In this document: positions 45,803 to 57,192 of the stretch, piece by piece
Position numbering within the stretch: position 1 is the first letter of the stretch
How the letters are laid out: every line of letters begins with the position of its first letter
From: Paralithodes platypus
Taxonomy: Eukaryota > Arthropoda > Malacostraca > Decapoda > Lithodidae
Reading direction: 5' to 3'
Assembly: GCA_032716605.1 (NCBI GenBank)
Contig: CM064512.1
Location: forward strand, 22,879,810-22,943,809
Length of the DNA stretch: 64,000 bases
The notes under the pieces: generated by a model
Seen by the model: only the letters and a program-made list of their open reading frames with translations
The model's database searches: none
What the model was told of the DNA's origin: nothing
Program-made: the position numbers and the translations under genes

Positions 45803-45998
45803 GGTCAAGGTCTACTGTATGTGTGCCTCTTCGAATTTCTCTCTCTCTCTCTCTCTCTCTTCAGTTCAATTATGTACTAGTGTGCTTTCTTTGTCCTTCC
45901 TCCCCTATTGAACGACAGGGAGAAAGAACAAATAAAGCACACTAGTACATAATTTAACTGGAGATACTCGAAGAAGCTCACATACAGTAGACCTTGAC
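45803..45998. mobile_element. Palindromic foldback element
   Basis: Left arm GGTCAAGGTCTACTGTATGT... (45803-45890) and right arm ending ACATACAGTAGACCTTGAC (45910-45998) are inverted copies. The left arm contains a (CT)n expansion that the right arm lacks. No open frame; superfamily unknown. Confidence 0.75.
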
Positions 45999-46379
45999 TT
46001 ATGTAGCTTAGTTTCTGACAACTTGATTTATGGGTTGAAACCTGCATCAAACATGACTGACTAAGACCAATTTCATGCCATGGAATTATGGAGGAGACCT
46101 TTGTGAAATTGTAGACAAGGGTAAATGAGAGGGTACTTTGAGAATGGCGGAGGAGAGGGAAGATGTGTGAGATGAACATGACGGAGGAGAGGAGACGAAG
46201 GTGATATGAATTATGCGAGATGGGACGGAGGAGAAACACAGAGCGGCAGAGGGATAACGGTAAGGCAGATTAACTGGGGAAGAGAAGAGGATGACAGGAA
46301 AGGACAGTAGGCAAAGGAGGGAAAGTGGTTACATTCAGGGGATAGTGTTAATTGTTTAGTAAATTAATTAATTGATATA

Positions 46380-46429
<50 letters not shown>

Positions 46430-46596
46430 CTGTACTGTATATATGTTTATGTATATATATACGGTATATATTATATATATACAGTATATATATTAATAAA
46501 TTTATATCTATATATCTCGCATAATTCATCTCACCTTCGTCTCCTTCTAGATTGATGTGTGCATTTTTCGGTAGAAAAGAGGCTCGGCCAAAGGCA
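45999..46596. other. Non-coding region with purine-rich and TA tracts
   Basis: 46085-46330 is rich in GGAGGAGAG. TA tracts at 46380-46425 and 46435-46495. Confidence 0.5.
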
Positions 46597-46772
46597 GGCT
46601 CGCTATCACTCGCCAGGAAATACTGTAAACCGACACCTAAATGACATGAACGTCAATATATTGACAACAAATGGGGCGAAAGGTCATAATTTCACCAACC
46701 TAATGGGGGATAGCGTCTTAAAATCTCATAACTAATGGGCCTAAACATGATGGAAGAAGGGGTCCACAAACA
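46597..46772. repeat. Dispersed repeat, copy 2
   Basis: Homologue of 25913-26077, directly left of the minisatellite. Confidence 0.6.
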
Positions 46773-46784
46773 AACGTACCCCCT

Positions 46785-47118
46785 CCCCTCCCAGCCCACC
46801 TTTTAGAAACGTACCCCCTCCCCTCCCAGCCCACCTTTTAGAAACGTACCCCCTCCCCTCCCAGCCCACCTTTAAGAAACGTACCCCCTCCCCTCCCAGC
46901 CCACCTTTTAGAAACGTACCCCCTCCCCTCCCAGCCCACCTTTTAGAAACGTACCCCCTCCCCTCCCAGCCCACCTTTAAGAAACGTACCCCCTCCCCTC
47001 CCCAGCCCACCTTTAAGAAACGTACCCCCTCCCCTCCCAGCCCACCTTTTAGAAACGTACCCCCCTCCCAGCCCACCTTTTAGAAACGTACTCCCCTCCC
47101 AGCCCACCTTTTAGAAAG
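46785..47118. repeat. 35-bp G-rich minisatellite
   Basis: About nine to ten units of 35 bases containing AAACGTACCCCCTCCCCTCC and CAGCCCACCTTTTAG. The minus strand of each unit carries four G runs (GGG, GGG, GGGG, GGGGG), a canonical G-quadruplex pattern. Because 35 is not a multiple of three, the open frame through it is not a gene. Confidence 0.95.
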
Positions 47119-47362
47119 CAAAGGACTCAAAAGAGGAGAAGGAAGAGTGGAGCTTGACAGATGGTCAGATTGTAAAAAGCGGAATAATGATAAGAAAAGA
47201 TGGTTTGCTATCCACAGTGATTCCGACCAATTATCCGGCTAAGTACTGAACAATAAAATAATGTGCTCCTATATCCATAACGTGTTGGTAAAGTTATAGG
47301 AAAGAATATGAATGTTTGCTTACCACACCTCACAGTCATTGCCAGGATGATCCACGATGTTC
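47119..47362. other. Spacer, nothing recognised
   Basis: No gene or named repeat. Confidence 0.5.
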
Positions 47363-47576
47363 TTGACCCTTACTGTTCCGGCGAATTCTTTTTGTTTTGA
47401 TTTCAGCTGCATCTAGAAGATCTTATGAAGCTTTGGAAAGATATATGGCAGCAAAAAGGATTGATTGATATAGTATGCAGCCTTCTAATGGATAGACATC
47501 CTTCTTAAGCTGAATATAATCGTGTAATAGCTGCTAGAATATAAAGAAAAGGACGTCACCGGTACTGTACGGGTTA
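47363..47576. mobile_element. Palindromic TTAA element, family A, copy 4
   Basis: Starts TTGACCCTTACTGTTCCGGC and ends GACGTCACCGGTACTGTACGGGTTA, with the same inverted halves as 39516-39730. Confidence 0.75.
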
Positions 47577-48026
47577 TTTAACTCCTCTTATGAACGATCC
47601 TGAATTGTCAGCAGTTTAATGCCCAGTCATCGAAAAACCCATGTGATGAAATATTGGTTAATTGTATCAAATCTATGAGTAAGAAAACATTGATCAGGAT
47701 TCTGATATCTTAGAAAGATGGATGATTGGTCGAACGCCATCCTTTCAGCATTAATTATTAAACACTGTTTGCTTTTCCACCAATCTACCCATTTAATCAA
47801 TATGGGATTGATAGATCTTCGCTACTTAGCGGGTCAGGTAGTAGTGGCTTCATCTGGAATTATATCCCATCCACCACCACCCGCTCCGACTCGTAATCAC
47901 GTAGCTAGATACCATACACACAAACACTAGCAACTAAGTACTAGACAAAGATACTTGTAATCTGGGGCGCATTGAAGGCCTCACTGAATAAACAAGTAGA
48001 GACCTAAATAAATTAATATTTTGTGT
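47577..48026. other. Non-coding spacer, nothing recognised
   Basis: A 70-codon frame at 47718-47930 has no family features. Confidence 0.4.
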
Positions 48027-48112
48027 CATGCCCAAGCCAGGTTTCGAATCCAGGCCAGTAGTGCAGCACTCCAGCACCCACACCACTAGACCACCGAGGA
48101 GCTTACAAGTAG
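48027..48112 (-). repeat. tRNA-derived sequence (SINE head or decayed tRNA)
   Basis: The minus strand reads GCTCCTCGGTGGTCTAGTGG (A-box match), and 47 bases on GGATTCGAAACC (B-box-like). The ends do not form an acceptor stem and no clear anticodon arm is present. Confidence 0.5.
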
Positions 48113-48811
48113 TGGTTTCATAATAGAACCCCTGTCTAAATATAGTTGGCTAAATGACCACATCAGTTAGATGTAAAACCCTTCAGCATCTTAAGGTTTG
48201 AGGAGGATCCGTGATGTTGTGAAGGCGAAACATGTTTCTAACATGACTAGGCTACATCTACCAAAACAAAAGGAACCTAGTACAGGCTGTGGAGTGATCA
48301 TTATATTTGTTTGCGAAAAAGAGAGACAGAATAGGTTTGTAGCAGACGGCATGTGTTTTCTTCCTAGTGGTTGTGGTTTCATGCTGTTGTTGTTACTGCT
48401 TATCCGTTTTTGTTTTTATTAATTTGATTATATTGGTATATTTTTTTAGTGTCATCTTGTCATATACTTTGCTAATTACCATCTGCATAGTCGTCGTCGT
48501 CTTCTGTTTCTTTCTCGTATTCTTCAAAATCAACCAATTTGCTGGATGCTTTGGGGCATGCTTTGTTCTTGTGGAAAGTGTCTGTCGTTATTGTGGAGCT
48601 TTCTTGGTGATCTCATGGTGAAAGATTGAATCGGTGAAGTGGCCAGGGGAGGCAGAACCAAGGTTTCTGAAAGGATATGCATGGCAGAAAGTTCGTTTTT
48701 TGTTGGGTTGGGGCATCAGCTGACATAGGTGTTGCTTATGGTTGTAACCGGGGTGTCAAACGATAGACGAGTACATTTTTATAATATAGTCTTTAGTATT
48801 GTATACAGTAT
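48113..48811. other. Non-coding region, nothing recognised
   Basis: The open frames around 48191-48621 lack domains. Confidence 0.4.
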
Positions 48812-50335
48812 TGTTACGACTGAGGTTTAAATATATCAGGGCTCTTATTCATTGGACTAGTAATGGCATAAATGCTACAACGGAAAGCGCTAGATCCAAC
48901 CTCTGATGTATATTCCCAGTGAACAAAGAACACAAATACTCTACAGAGTTCTATATGCAATAATAGGCTATCAAACTCTCAATAAATGTGCGTCTACTCT
49001 AGGCTTAATGTTATGTGAAAACAGCATATTACTACCTATAACCGAAGGTGCTTGGTTATGGTATGCAAAGTAAGGTGGTAAGAGAAGTTACAGCTTACGT
49101 TACTTTAATCAATGTGTCAGGCACTCCTGCATGAAAGAAAGTGCACTAAAGTCCTTCAACACCAACAAGGAATCTTCTTTAAATGTTAGATGCTATAAAG
49201 ATGCTCGTATCGGAAATGGAACCCAAAAAGGCAGAATATATAATGCAGTCGGGGCCAAGAATATCCTAAACGCTACAACAATAATAATCGCCACGACAAT
49301 GCAGTATTCCTATCAACAAAAAGAGCTTAAGTCGTTTGTGTCTCCATACATCAAACTAGGCTGAGAAATGCTTGTGTAATCATAAATGGGTATGCATAAA
49401 AAGAGTACTTGGTTTAATGTCTACTATGATTGATAAAGTCTAGCTAGAGTCAATGATACGAGATACTGGTGCGCATGGCATGCCGCATAGCCTAGTGTAA
49501 ATCTCAAGTCTGTGCGTCAAATATTACGTTATAGGGAAGGGTAGCTCTCTTGAGAAACCTTAATACCGAAGTATTAAGAGTTCTCCTGGCGTACCTCAAA
49601 GACAAACAACGAGCTTAGAACAGTGCAGAATGGTATAGGCAAAAAGCCCTCATTCGTGCATGCTCTACTCTCAATGGCACACAGACTAGAATTTACTCAA
49701 TCAACTCCAGTTCTCAGGTATGTCGTGCAGCTTTTAACTAAAGCCAGCACTCATAGGAAACAATACCTTATAATATCAGACCCCCAGTCTAGCATTATCT
49801 AATCCAGCAGAACACTAATATTTATAGGAAGCGGTACTAAACAATATGAATGCCAACCAATGCTTCGTGATCAACTTATCTTAACAACTAACATACATGG
49901 GTTATATCAGACCTTAACGCACAATCCAACTGGCCAGCATAAAGCTGATTTTGCAGAGTTAACCAGAGGGGGTATAATATTAATAAAAGGTGGTGAAAGA
50001 TATGGAAAATGAGAGAGATAGGCAGAGGAAAAGATTCTCAAGTGCGAAGCGGGGGACAGGTAGCAAGGGATAAGATAGATGCGTTCTAGAAACCAGATCT
50101 GAGGGAGAGAGTGGCGAGGAACCAGTATATATACCGGGACTAGGTTGAGCTGCGTGGGAAAAAAACGGTAACAAGTCCTCTAGCCACTAGCAAGGGAGCT
50201 AGCAGCATGGTAAGGACCTCTCTCAGCCAACCCCCACGAGGCAGCCAGCCGTGACGTCATCGAGCGGGGCAAAAACACTGCGCGCGCCCCTCTCACTCTG
50301 TTCTACTCTCTCTCTCTCCCAGATCCCATCATTAC
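48812..50335 (-). repeat. Diverged LTR, probably solo, copy 1
   Basis: Starts TGTTACG like the LTRs of the Gypsy element and is homologous to 62337-63999. Shared blocks include CTATTGGACTA-type sequence, AACGGAAA(G/A)CGCTAGATCC, AAGTCTGTGCG, GCTCTCTTGAGA, CTCCTGGCG and a (CT)n right end. No gag or pol lies on either side. Orientation is inferred by analogy with the Gypsy element. Confidence 0.65.
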
Positions 50336-50731
50336 TAGTTAATGATAAAACATATACTTTACAATTAAATATAGAAAGCCTTGACATGGGTGAAAACAAA
50401 GAGCCTTTCTGGACTGCCCATGACACAAGCTTTCATATGAAATAAAGCACACTCTAATACATAAACTGTAGCCCCATCCACTGCCCTGGCGATCCTAGCG
50501 AGTCACTGTAGGACAAGCCATGCGGTTCTAACGGAGTGGTCAACGTCACAGTATGTGAAGACAAAATTATGGTTTGAAGTTCTGAATATATTTTTGAGAG
50601 TGATAAATTAGCCCAAAACAATAATAGTTCAGGTTAATTTTCTTGTATTTCTTCTCATATGTAATCAAGTCTTTAAACAAAATGGCTCCAGTTTGATACC
50701 ATGGGTGTAACTGACTGCACAGGAATAGATT
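50336..50731. other. Spacer, nothing recognised
   Basis: No gene signature. Confidence 0.45.
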
Positions 50732-51136
50732 TTAACCCACTGAGCCCCAGCTAGTTAATAATAAATGTACCACCCAGGACCGGCTGGTTTTGAAAAACCC
50801 AGGAATGGGTTAGGAATGAAGGAAAACCCACAAAAACCGATCCCCTAGGTCATTAAGGGGTCCTACGGTGCGCCCCCCGAAAGTCGGAATTAACATGGGG
50901 AAATGGGCAGGCAAAAACAGGTTTTTGCGCGCTCACGCGCACGCGGTTGGACTTTGAGGGTGTTCAACCATCGGCATTGTTGCGTGGGATACTTACACAG
51001 TTCCAATACAAATCTGAGCCCTCTAGGTGCCATAGGACCGGAGTAATTAACAGTGACGCAACGTATGTGATGCTGGGGTTGGTGGAAAAATACATTGCCG
51101 ACGCACTGTTTGCGTCGCTGGTCCTCAATGGGTTAA
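50732..51136. mobile_element. TTAA-flanked non-autonomous element, family B, copy 2
   Basis: TTAA at 50732-50735 and 51133-51136. Left end CCCACTGAGCCCCAG; right end complement CCCATTGAGGACCAG. Internal sequence is homologous, inverted, to 4217-4681. The 88-codon frame across it has no domain. Confidence 0.82.
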
Positions 51137-51290
51137 CAAGTTCATCAATGTTCCTAGTACTCAACAATATGTCCTTGTATAGAGTAATACAACCGTATAA
51201 TGATTTGCGTTAATGTTAGTGATCAGTCTTGTGCTCACTACTTCTACTACTGTTATGAAAGGTAAATATAAACATTAAACGCACACACAA

Positions 51291-51295
<5 letters not shown>
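51137..51295. other. Spacer, nothing recognised
   Basis: Short AT-rich stretch. Confidence 0.5.

Positions 51296-51345
<50 letters not shown>
51296..51345. repeat. (TA)n microsatellite
   Basis: Borders the Penelope-like element on the left. Confidence 0.95.
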
Positions 51346-51348
<3 letters not shown>

Positions 51349-51354
51349 TATATT

Positions 51355-52336
51355 GTTATGAGTACTTCAGCAGTAGATTTTGGGCACTTGAACCTCCATA
51401 TCAAAAGGAAAAGAATTGACAGGGCGCCAGGCAACATCTTTATTTTTCAAATTTTCGGCTAACCTTAAGCCATCATCAGGAACAACATTCCCTAAAAAGA
51501 AGTAATATAATAATACAACTACACAATTTGTAAAAAATAGGGTAAATGATTATCGAATCTATATAAGGTAAAACTTACTAAATACAAACAATCCTATATT
51601 AATATCTTACTAGATACACAATTAAATTTCGTACGCAAACCAGTGAAGATACCGAAAAGCAAAATAAAGACCATCACAATTGAACTATAACAAATATTTT
51701 AACCTTTGAATACAACATTTGTTTCTTAAATTCAAACCAAGTCACAACACAGGATAATACCATACAATGGATCAAGAAACGAACTCCCAATTTATCTAAC
51801 ACCTTTGATTTATCAGTAATAAAACAATATATGTAATAATATTCCGATAACTAGCATTAACTTGCATAACCCCTGACCAAAAATCCAAATAAAAAATGAT
51901 AATCTTAGCCAGAAACATGAAAACCTATCAATAAACTAAGTCCAAATCAATCTTATCTATCATAGCAAAATGAGACTGAAATTCAACCCAATATAGAGAT
52001 TTAATCCCCAAAAAAACCCCACAACACTCACAATGACTAAAGCAAAAGTATTTATGTTTAAACCCAACATTATACTAGACTTACCCAGAAAGGAGTTCTC
52101 ATCAGCACCAGGAACAAGAGAGAACTGAGGAACCAGGCCCGAGAAGCGGCTAAAACAAACCCCATGACCCATTTTCCAAACAAATGAGCCACTAATCCTG
52201 TTGAACAAACCCTTGAAAATTGACCAAAACTATATCTATGAACAATTATTTGTAAGATTGATTTCAGGATTTAGCTTACTAATTAACAACTTCTCACCAA
52301 TCAATGCATCAACTGGCTACCCAACCTAGAGACTAT
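51355..52336 (-). repeat. Penelope terminal repeat, left copy
   Basis: Nearly identical to 56189-57187. Homology ends after CCTAGAGACTAT. The first ~85 bases include the start of the element's open frame (MLPGALSILFLL on the minus strand), which is complete only in the other copy. Confidence 0.92.
51453..51479 (-). ncRNA. Hammerhead-ribozyme-like core in left terminal repeat
   Basis: On the minus strand CTGATGA is followed by a stem-loop (GGCT...AGCC) and then GAAA, the conserved hammerhead core. Penelope-like elements are known to carry small hammerhead motifs in their terminal repeats. Stems I and III and the cleavage site are not convincingly paired by eye. Confidence 0.6.
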
Positions 52337-53645
52337 CTCAAAATCACCCTCACTAAAGAGATGATCCTCTTCACGCGAATGATTTCGAATAGCCGAGAAC
52401 GCCATCGTCTGTAAAAACTTACCTGATCAGTAGCTCCTACCCAGGTGTTCAAATATCCTAATTTTGAAGGAACGACTAGTGCATCCCAAATACCTAGCCT
52501 CACAGCTAGGACAAGTAAATTTTGTATACAATATTTGAACACAGAAGGTCAGGCACGTGATCTTTGAAGCTAAAAACTGATCCAATTCTAAACTTATTGG
52601 TGAAAACAAATCTAAAGCTATCTGCAGGAAAACTATTTTTCAGAACATTTAGTGCAATTTTACGAAATGCATTACCGATAGATCCATAATAAGGCATTTT
52701 AACATAAATTATCTTCTTTTTTACATCAAAATTTGATTGAACACCCTGAGCTTGTTTTACATACAACAAATGTCTAAGTATACCATTGAATATATCTTCC
52801 TTATAGTTATTAAGCATAAAACATTTCCTTAATTTTTCAATTTCAACATGTAGCGAAACATAGCTAGAGCAAACAGCATAGGCTCTTTCTAATAGCGTCT
52901 GTATTGAATTAATCTTAAAAATCTTAGGGCAGTAGCTAAGCCAGTTTAAACCTAATCTTGTATGAGTGGGCTTTCTATAAACCTCAGTACATAATCCCGG
53001 ATCTGTCTTGATCACTTTAACGTCCAAAAATGCTAGTGACCCATTCTCTTCATTATCACATGTAAATTTAATATTTTGATGTCTATGTTTGTTCATATAT
53101 TCAAAAAAACGTTTATTACTTTCTACATCTCGAAATATTAAAAATGTATCATCCACATATCTCCTATAAAATATAGGTTTGAATGATAGGGGACACTCAT
53201 CAAGCCACTGAACCTCTTTATTGCAAACAAATGAACCCGCAAACAATGGACCTAGACTTGACCCCATTGAAACTCCATCAATTTGTCTATACAATACTTT
53301 GTTAAACAAAAAACAAGATTCTGTAGTTACAAACAAGCATCATTTCTTAACTATATCCTTACTAATATCGAAAAAGTTGTTAGAATCATACTCATCCCAA
53401 ATAATATCTAAAGTCTCACTCAGAGGAACGTTTATGAATAGCGACTCTACATCATAACTGGCAAGAACAAAATGTTTAGGCAACACAAGAATTGAAATTT
53501 CCCTCACAAAATTACTAGAATTGAGTACTGTATATTCATTAGTTGTAAGAGGAGCAACTATGGGTTGAAGAAATGTTGCTAAATTGTACCCCGCTGTCTT
53601 TATAGATGAAACAATTGGCCTGAGTGGAACTCCCGGTTTATGCAC
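52337..53645 (-). pseudogene. Penelope reverse transcriptase (C-terminal part) and GIY-YIG endonuclease
   Basis: The frame entering from 53689 reads VHKPGVPLRPIVSS and VLASYDVESLFINVPL (block A), and meets a TGA at 53340-53342. In the same phase it continues with QIDGVSMGSSLGPLFAGSFV (block B), YRRYVDDTFLIF (active site Y-V-D-D), SLAFLDVKV and VYRKPTHTRLGLNW to 52506. In a shifted frame the nuclease follows: CPSCEARYLGCTSRSFKIRI and FEHLGRSY, then another TGA and the conserved tail AFSAIRNHS. Penelope RTs are telomerase-related and use the GIY-YIG nuclease to cut the target. Two nonsense codons and at least one frameshift make this copy inactive, although the catalytic residues are still visible. 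Confidence 0.9.
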
Positions 53646-53689
53646 CTTTGGTAACCCATATACTACTCCAGGAGCTGAGCCAGACGCAC

Positions 53690-53697
53690 ATAAGAAG
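53690..53697. repeat. Target-site duplication of nested RTE copy (left)
   Basis: ATAAGAAG, repeated at 55231-55238. Confidence 0.85.
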
Positions 53698-55230
53698 TTC
53701 TATCTATCTATCTATTGCCTGACGCCGTGATCCCTGAAGGGGTGGCCACGAACGAACCGCCCCCATGCACCTCTGTCCCCAGTCAGTCGACGCCCCTCCC
53801 CCCAACCAGCACCGCCTACATTCATGTACTTCCTCACTCCATCCTTCCACCTCTCATTCGGTCTACCTCTCCCTCTCTGTCCCTCCACCTCGCTCTCGTA
53901 CACCCTCTTAGTCATTCTCTCGCTTTCCATACGTTCCATATGGCCGAACCATCTCAAGTTGTTCCTTTTCACACTTTCCAGCACATCTACCTCCACACCA
54001 CACCTTCTTTCCTCCTCATTAGTCTGTCTATCCCTCCATGTAACTCCACACGCACTCCTTAAGTAATTCATTTCCACTGCTCTCACTCTTGGTCTGAGTC
54101 TCTCAACCAACGTCCATGCTTCGCTTCCGTAAGTCAGTATCGGGATTACCACACTGTCATGCAAGGACTTCTTCACTTCCATACTGACCACCCTATTTCT
54201 TGTTACTGCTTTTAGCATTTCTACAACCCTCTTCCCCTGTTGTACCCTCTCCTGCACTTCTTCATCCATAGTCCCATCTTTACTCAACACACTGCCCAGA
54301 TACTTAAAAGAGTTGACGATCTCCATAGCCTGACCGTTTAGCTTCACCTCACACTCTGTAACTTCACCCCCTTCGAAGACCATAACCTTGCTCTTCCCTG
54401 TATTTACCTTCAAATTCCGTTTTTCGCACACTGTTCCAAACTCATTTACCAGACCCTGCAACTCCCATTCATTATCACTCATCAGAACTGTATCATCCGC
54501 AAACAGCAGTATAGGTAGTTTCCACTCAATTCCCTCCCTTTTCAGCACTACACCAACATCCACTGCTCTTGATAGTGTTTCTTTCACGACTCCATCCATA
54601 TATACAGTAAACAACCACGAGGCCATCACACACCCCTGTTTCAAACCAACATTCAGGTCAAAGAACTCGCTCTGCTCACTCTCCACACGTACTGCCGCCT
54701 TTGCACCCTCATACATGCTCTTCACTGCTTTCAGCAACTTGCCCTCTACTCCGTATATTCTAAGTAATTTCCACAAACCTTCTCTATCCACTCTGTCATA
54801 GGCCTTTTCCAAGTCCATAAAGGCAACATACACCTTTTGTTTCTTCTCCAGATATTTCTCCACAACACAATTCAGGGTAAAAATCTGATCTACACATCCT
54901 CTTCCCTTTCTAAAACCTCCCTGCTTGTCGCCTATCCATTTCTCCGTTCTCACTCTCACTCTCTCAATCACTACCCTACTGTATACCTTCCCTACTACGC
55001 TTAGAAGACATATTCCTCGGTGGTTACCACACACTCCTCTTTCCCCTTTGCCCTTATATAGGGGGACTATTATGCCAGTCTTCCAGTCATCGGGTGCACT
55101 CCCCTTCTCCCATGCTAGTTTGCACATTTTCCATACCCATTCTATCACTATCCCACCACCATACCTCAACATTTCCCCACACATTCCATCTGTTCCTGGT
55201 GCTTTCCCCAACTTCACTCTTTTCATGGCT
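53698..55230 (-). mobile_element. RTE retrotransposon copy 3, nested in the Penelope element
   Basis: (TCTA)n tail at the left, 8-bp target duplication ATAAGAAG on both sides, and a single open frame inside. 5'-truncated: the endonuclease is missing. Confidence 0.93.
53712..55226 (-). CDS. RTE reverse transcriptase, intact but 5'-truncated frame
   Basis: A 504-codon frame starts within the RT lead-in (VKLGKAPGTDGMCGEMLRYG). It includes WKTGIIVPLYKGKGERGVCG, FMDLEKAYDRVDREGLW with the block A aspartate, GLKQGCVMASWLFTVYMD, and LLFADDTVLMSDNEWELQ with the F-A-D-D site. The thumb and the C-terminal WFGHMERMESERM region follow, ending FRDHGVRQ at the tail. Full RTE proteins are about twice as long because of the N-terminal APE nuclease, which this copy lacks. 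The first codon is only the 5' truncation point, so it would probably not be translated. The open frame argues for a recent insertion. It is the longest of three RTE copies here. Confidence 0.9.
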   Translation of the reverse strand: MKRVKLGKAPGTDGMCGEMLRYGGGIVIEWVWKMCKLAWEKGSAPDDWKTGIIVPLYKGKGERGVCGNHRGICLLSVVGKVYSRVVIERVRVRTEKWIGDKQGGFRKGRGCVDQIFTLNCVVEKYLEKKQKVYVAFMDLEKAYDRVDREGLWKLLRIYGVEGKLLKAVKSMYEGAKAAVRVESEQSEFFDLNVGLKQGCVMASWLFTVYMDGVVKETLSRAVDVGVVLKREGIEWKLPILLFADDTVLMSDNEWELQGLVNEFGTVCEKRNLKVNTGKSKVMVFEGGEVTECEVKLNGQAMEIVNSFKYLGSVLSKDGTMDEEVQERVQQGKRVVEMLKAVTRNRVVSMEVKKSLHDSVVIPILTYGSEAWTLVERLRPRVRAVEMNYLRSACGVTWRDRQTNEEERRCGVEVDVLESVKRNNLRWFGHMERMESERMTKRVYESEVEGQRGRGRPNERWKDGVRKYMNVGGAGWGEGRRLTGDRGAWGRFVRGHPFRDHGVRQ

Positions 55231-55238
55231 ATAAGAAG

Positions 55239-56270
55239 ATGTAGCTGTCAATACCTATCCTGTCCTTAATAGATCGTAGAATCCTATTTAATTTATCCTC
55301 CCCTCTGATAATTACCTCAAACAATTCACTTTTTATTAGTTTAATTCTGTGTCGGTCACTTAGAATTGTTTCCATCTTGTGCAAATAATCAACTTTATCC
55401 ATGATAACAACTCCCTTACCCTTATCCGGTTTGACAATGACAATTGAACTATCCTTACCCAATTCCCTAAGCAAATCCAAGTCCTCTTTCCAAAACACGG
55501 ATGATTCCACATTTTTATATTCCCGTACTGCCAATCTATAGTTATTATTACCAAATTCCCTAAGTTTGTTGATTACACCATCACCGTCCACCCCATTTCT
55601 CAACAACCCCGTTTTGACACACTCTTGAACTGTATTACACAATTGTTTCCACTGAAACAAAATGACTCAACCAATCCTTCTTATAAAAAGGAATACAAAT
55701 ATCCAGACCCAGCATTAAAACTTTCTTTTCTCTTGATGAAAGTCGTCTGCTCGACTCATTGAAGATACAACCTTCATTGTACTTAGGTTGCTGAATACCA
55801 AGACACTTGAGCTTATTATCATGACGGATCTTTACCTTTTCAGAGATTGCTTTCGAATGCTCAATGATTTTATATAAGAATGTCCAATAATCGAAAAAGG
55901 AAACTTGAGACTTGAACACTGACTTATAGTTGGCTAGTTTTTCTAATGAAGTTTTCAATTTCTTTTTCTGTTGTTTAATCTCACGATCCAAAAGGACAAA
56001 CTGCCATTCTTTATAGGTATTGCATCTAATAAACTCTTTACTGTAAACCTTAAACTGAACAAACTTAGGAACGGTTTCATGCTCCTTACAAACTTGCAAA
56101 AAAGTGAAATCTAGTTTTAGTTTTTCCACACTCAGGTGTAGTTTTTCCACATTCCTGTAGGCCGTGAGCGTCGGTCGTCCATATCTGGTTATGAGTACTT
56201 CAGCAGTAGATTTTGGGCACTTGAACCTCCATATCAAAAGAAAAAGAATTGACAGGGCGCCAGGTAACAT
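55239..56270 (-). pseudogene. Penelope N-terminal region and first RT blocks
   Basis: The frame starts in the terminal repeat (MLPGALSILFLLIWRFKCP at 56270). It runs through a charged, helix-rich N-terminal domain (KEWQFVLLDREIKQQKKKL, YWTFLYKIIEHSKA) to 55635. There a one-base shift moves it to the next frame (FQWKQLCNTVQECVKTGLL). That frame carries NNYRLAVREYKN and the RT block SSIVIVKPDKGKGVVIMDKV, followed by DRHRIKLIK. It stops being Penelope sequence exactly at the RTE insertion (55231-55238) and resumes in the same phase at 53689. One frameshift is the only damage seen in this part. Confidence 0.88.
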
Positions 56271-57187
56271 CTTTATTTTTAAAATTTTCGGCTAACCTTA
56301 AGCCATCATCAGGAACAACATTCCCTAAAAAGAAGTAATATACTAATACAACTACGCAATTTGTAAAACATAGGGTAAATGATTATCGAATCTACAGTAT
56401 ATAGGCTAAGGTAAAACTTACTAAATACAAACAATCCTATATTAATATCTTACTAGATACACAATTAAATTTCGTACACTAACCATGTAAAACCAGTGAA
56501 GATACCGAAAAGCAAAATAGAGACCATCACAATTGAACTATAACAAATATTTTAACCTTTGAATACAATTTCGTTTTCTTAAATTCAAACCAAGTCACAA
56601 CACAGGCTAATACCATACAATGGATCAAGAAACGAACTCCCAATTTATCTAACACCTTTGATTTATCAGTAAGAAAACAATATATGTAATAATATTCCGA
56701 TAACTAGCATTAACTTGCATAACCCCTGACCAAAAATCCAAATAAAAAATGATTATCTTAGCCAAAAACATGAAAACCTATCAATAAACTAAGTCCAAAT
56801 CAATCTTATCTATCATAGCAAAATGAGACTGAAATTCACCCAATATAGAGATTTAACCCCAAAAAAACCCACAACACTCACAATGACTAAAGCAAAAGTA
56901 TTTATGTTTAAACCCAACATTATACTAGACTTACCCAGAAAGGAGTTCTCATCAGCACCAGGAACAAGAGAGAACTGAGGAACCAGGTCCGAGAAGCGGC
57001 TAAAACAAACCCCATGACCCATTTTCCAAACAAATGAGCCACTAACCCTGTTGAACAAACCCTTGAAAATTGACCAAAACTACATCTATGAACAATTATT
57101 TGCAAGATTGATTTCAGGATTTAGCTTACTAATTAACCACTTCTCACCAATCAATGCATCAGACTGGCTACCCAACCTAGAGACTAT
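56189..57187 (-). repeat. Penelope terminal repeat, right copy
   Basis: Close match to 51355-52336 with small indels. It is upstream in element orientation and so supplies the start of the open frame. Confidence 0.92.
56285..56311 (-). ncRNA. Hammerhead-ribozyme-like core in right terminal repeat
   Basis: Same CTGATGA, GGCT/AGCC stem-loop and GAAA arrangement as at 51453-51479. Confidence 0.6.
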
Positions 57188-57192
57188 TACTT

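Noticed and set aside
46741..47076. 111-codon frame rich in Gly-Trp
   Set aside because: It is produced by the 35-bp minisatellite, whose unit is not a multiple of three.
48027..48112. Intact tRNA gene on the minus strand
   Set aside because: The ends do not pair and the anticodon arm is not recognisable; kept only as tRNA-derived sequence.
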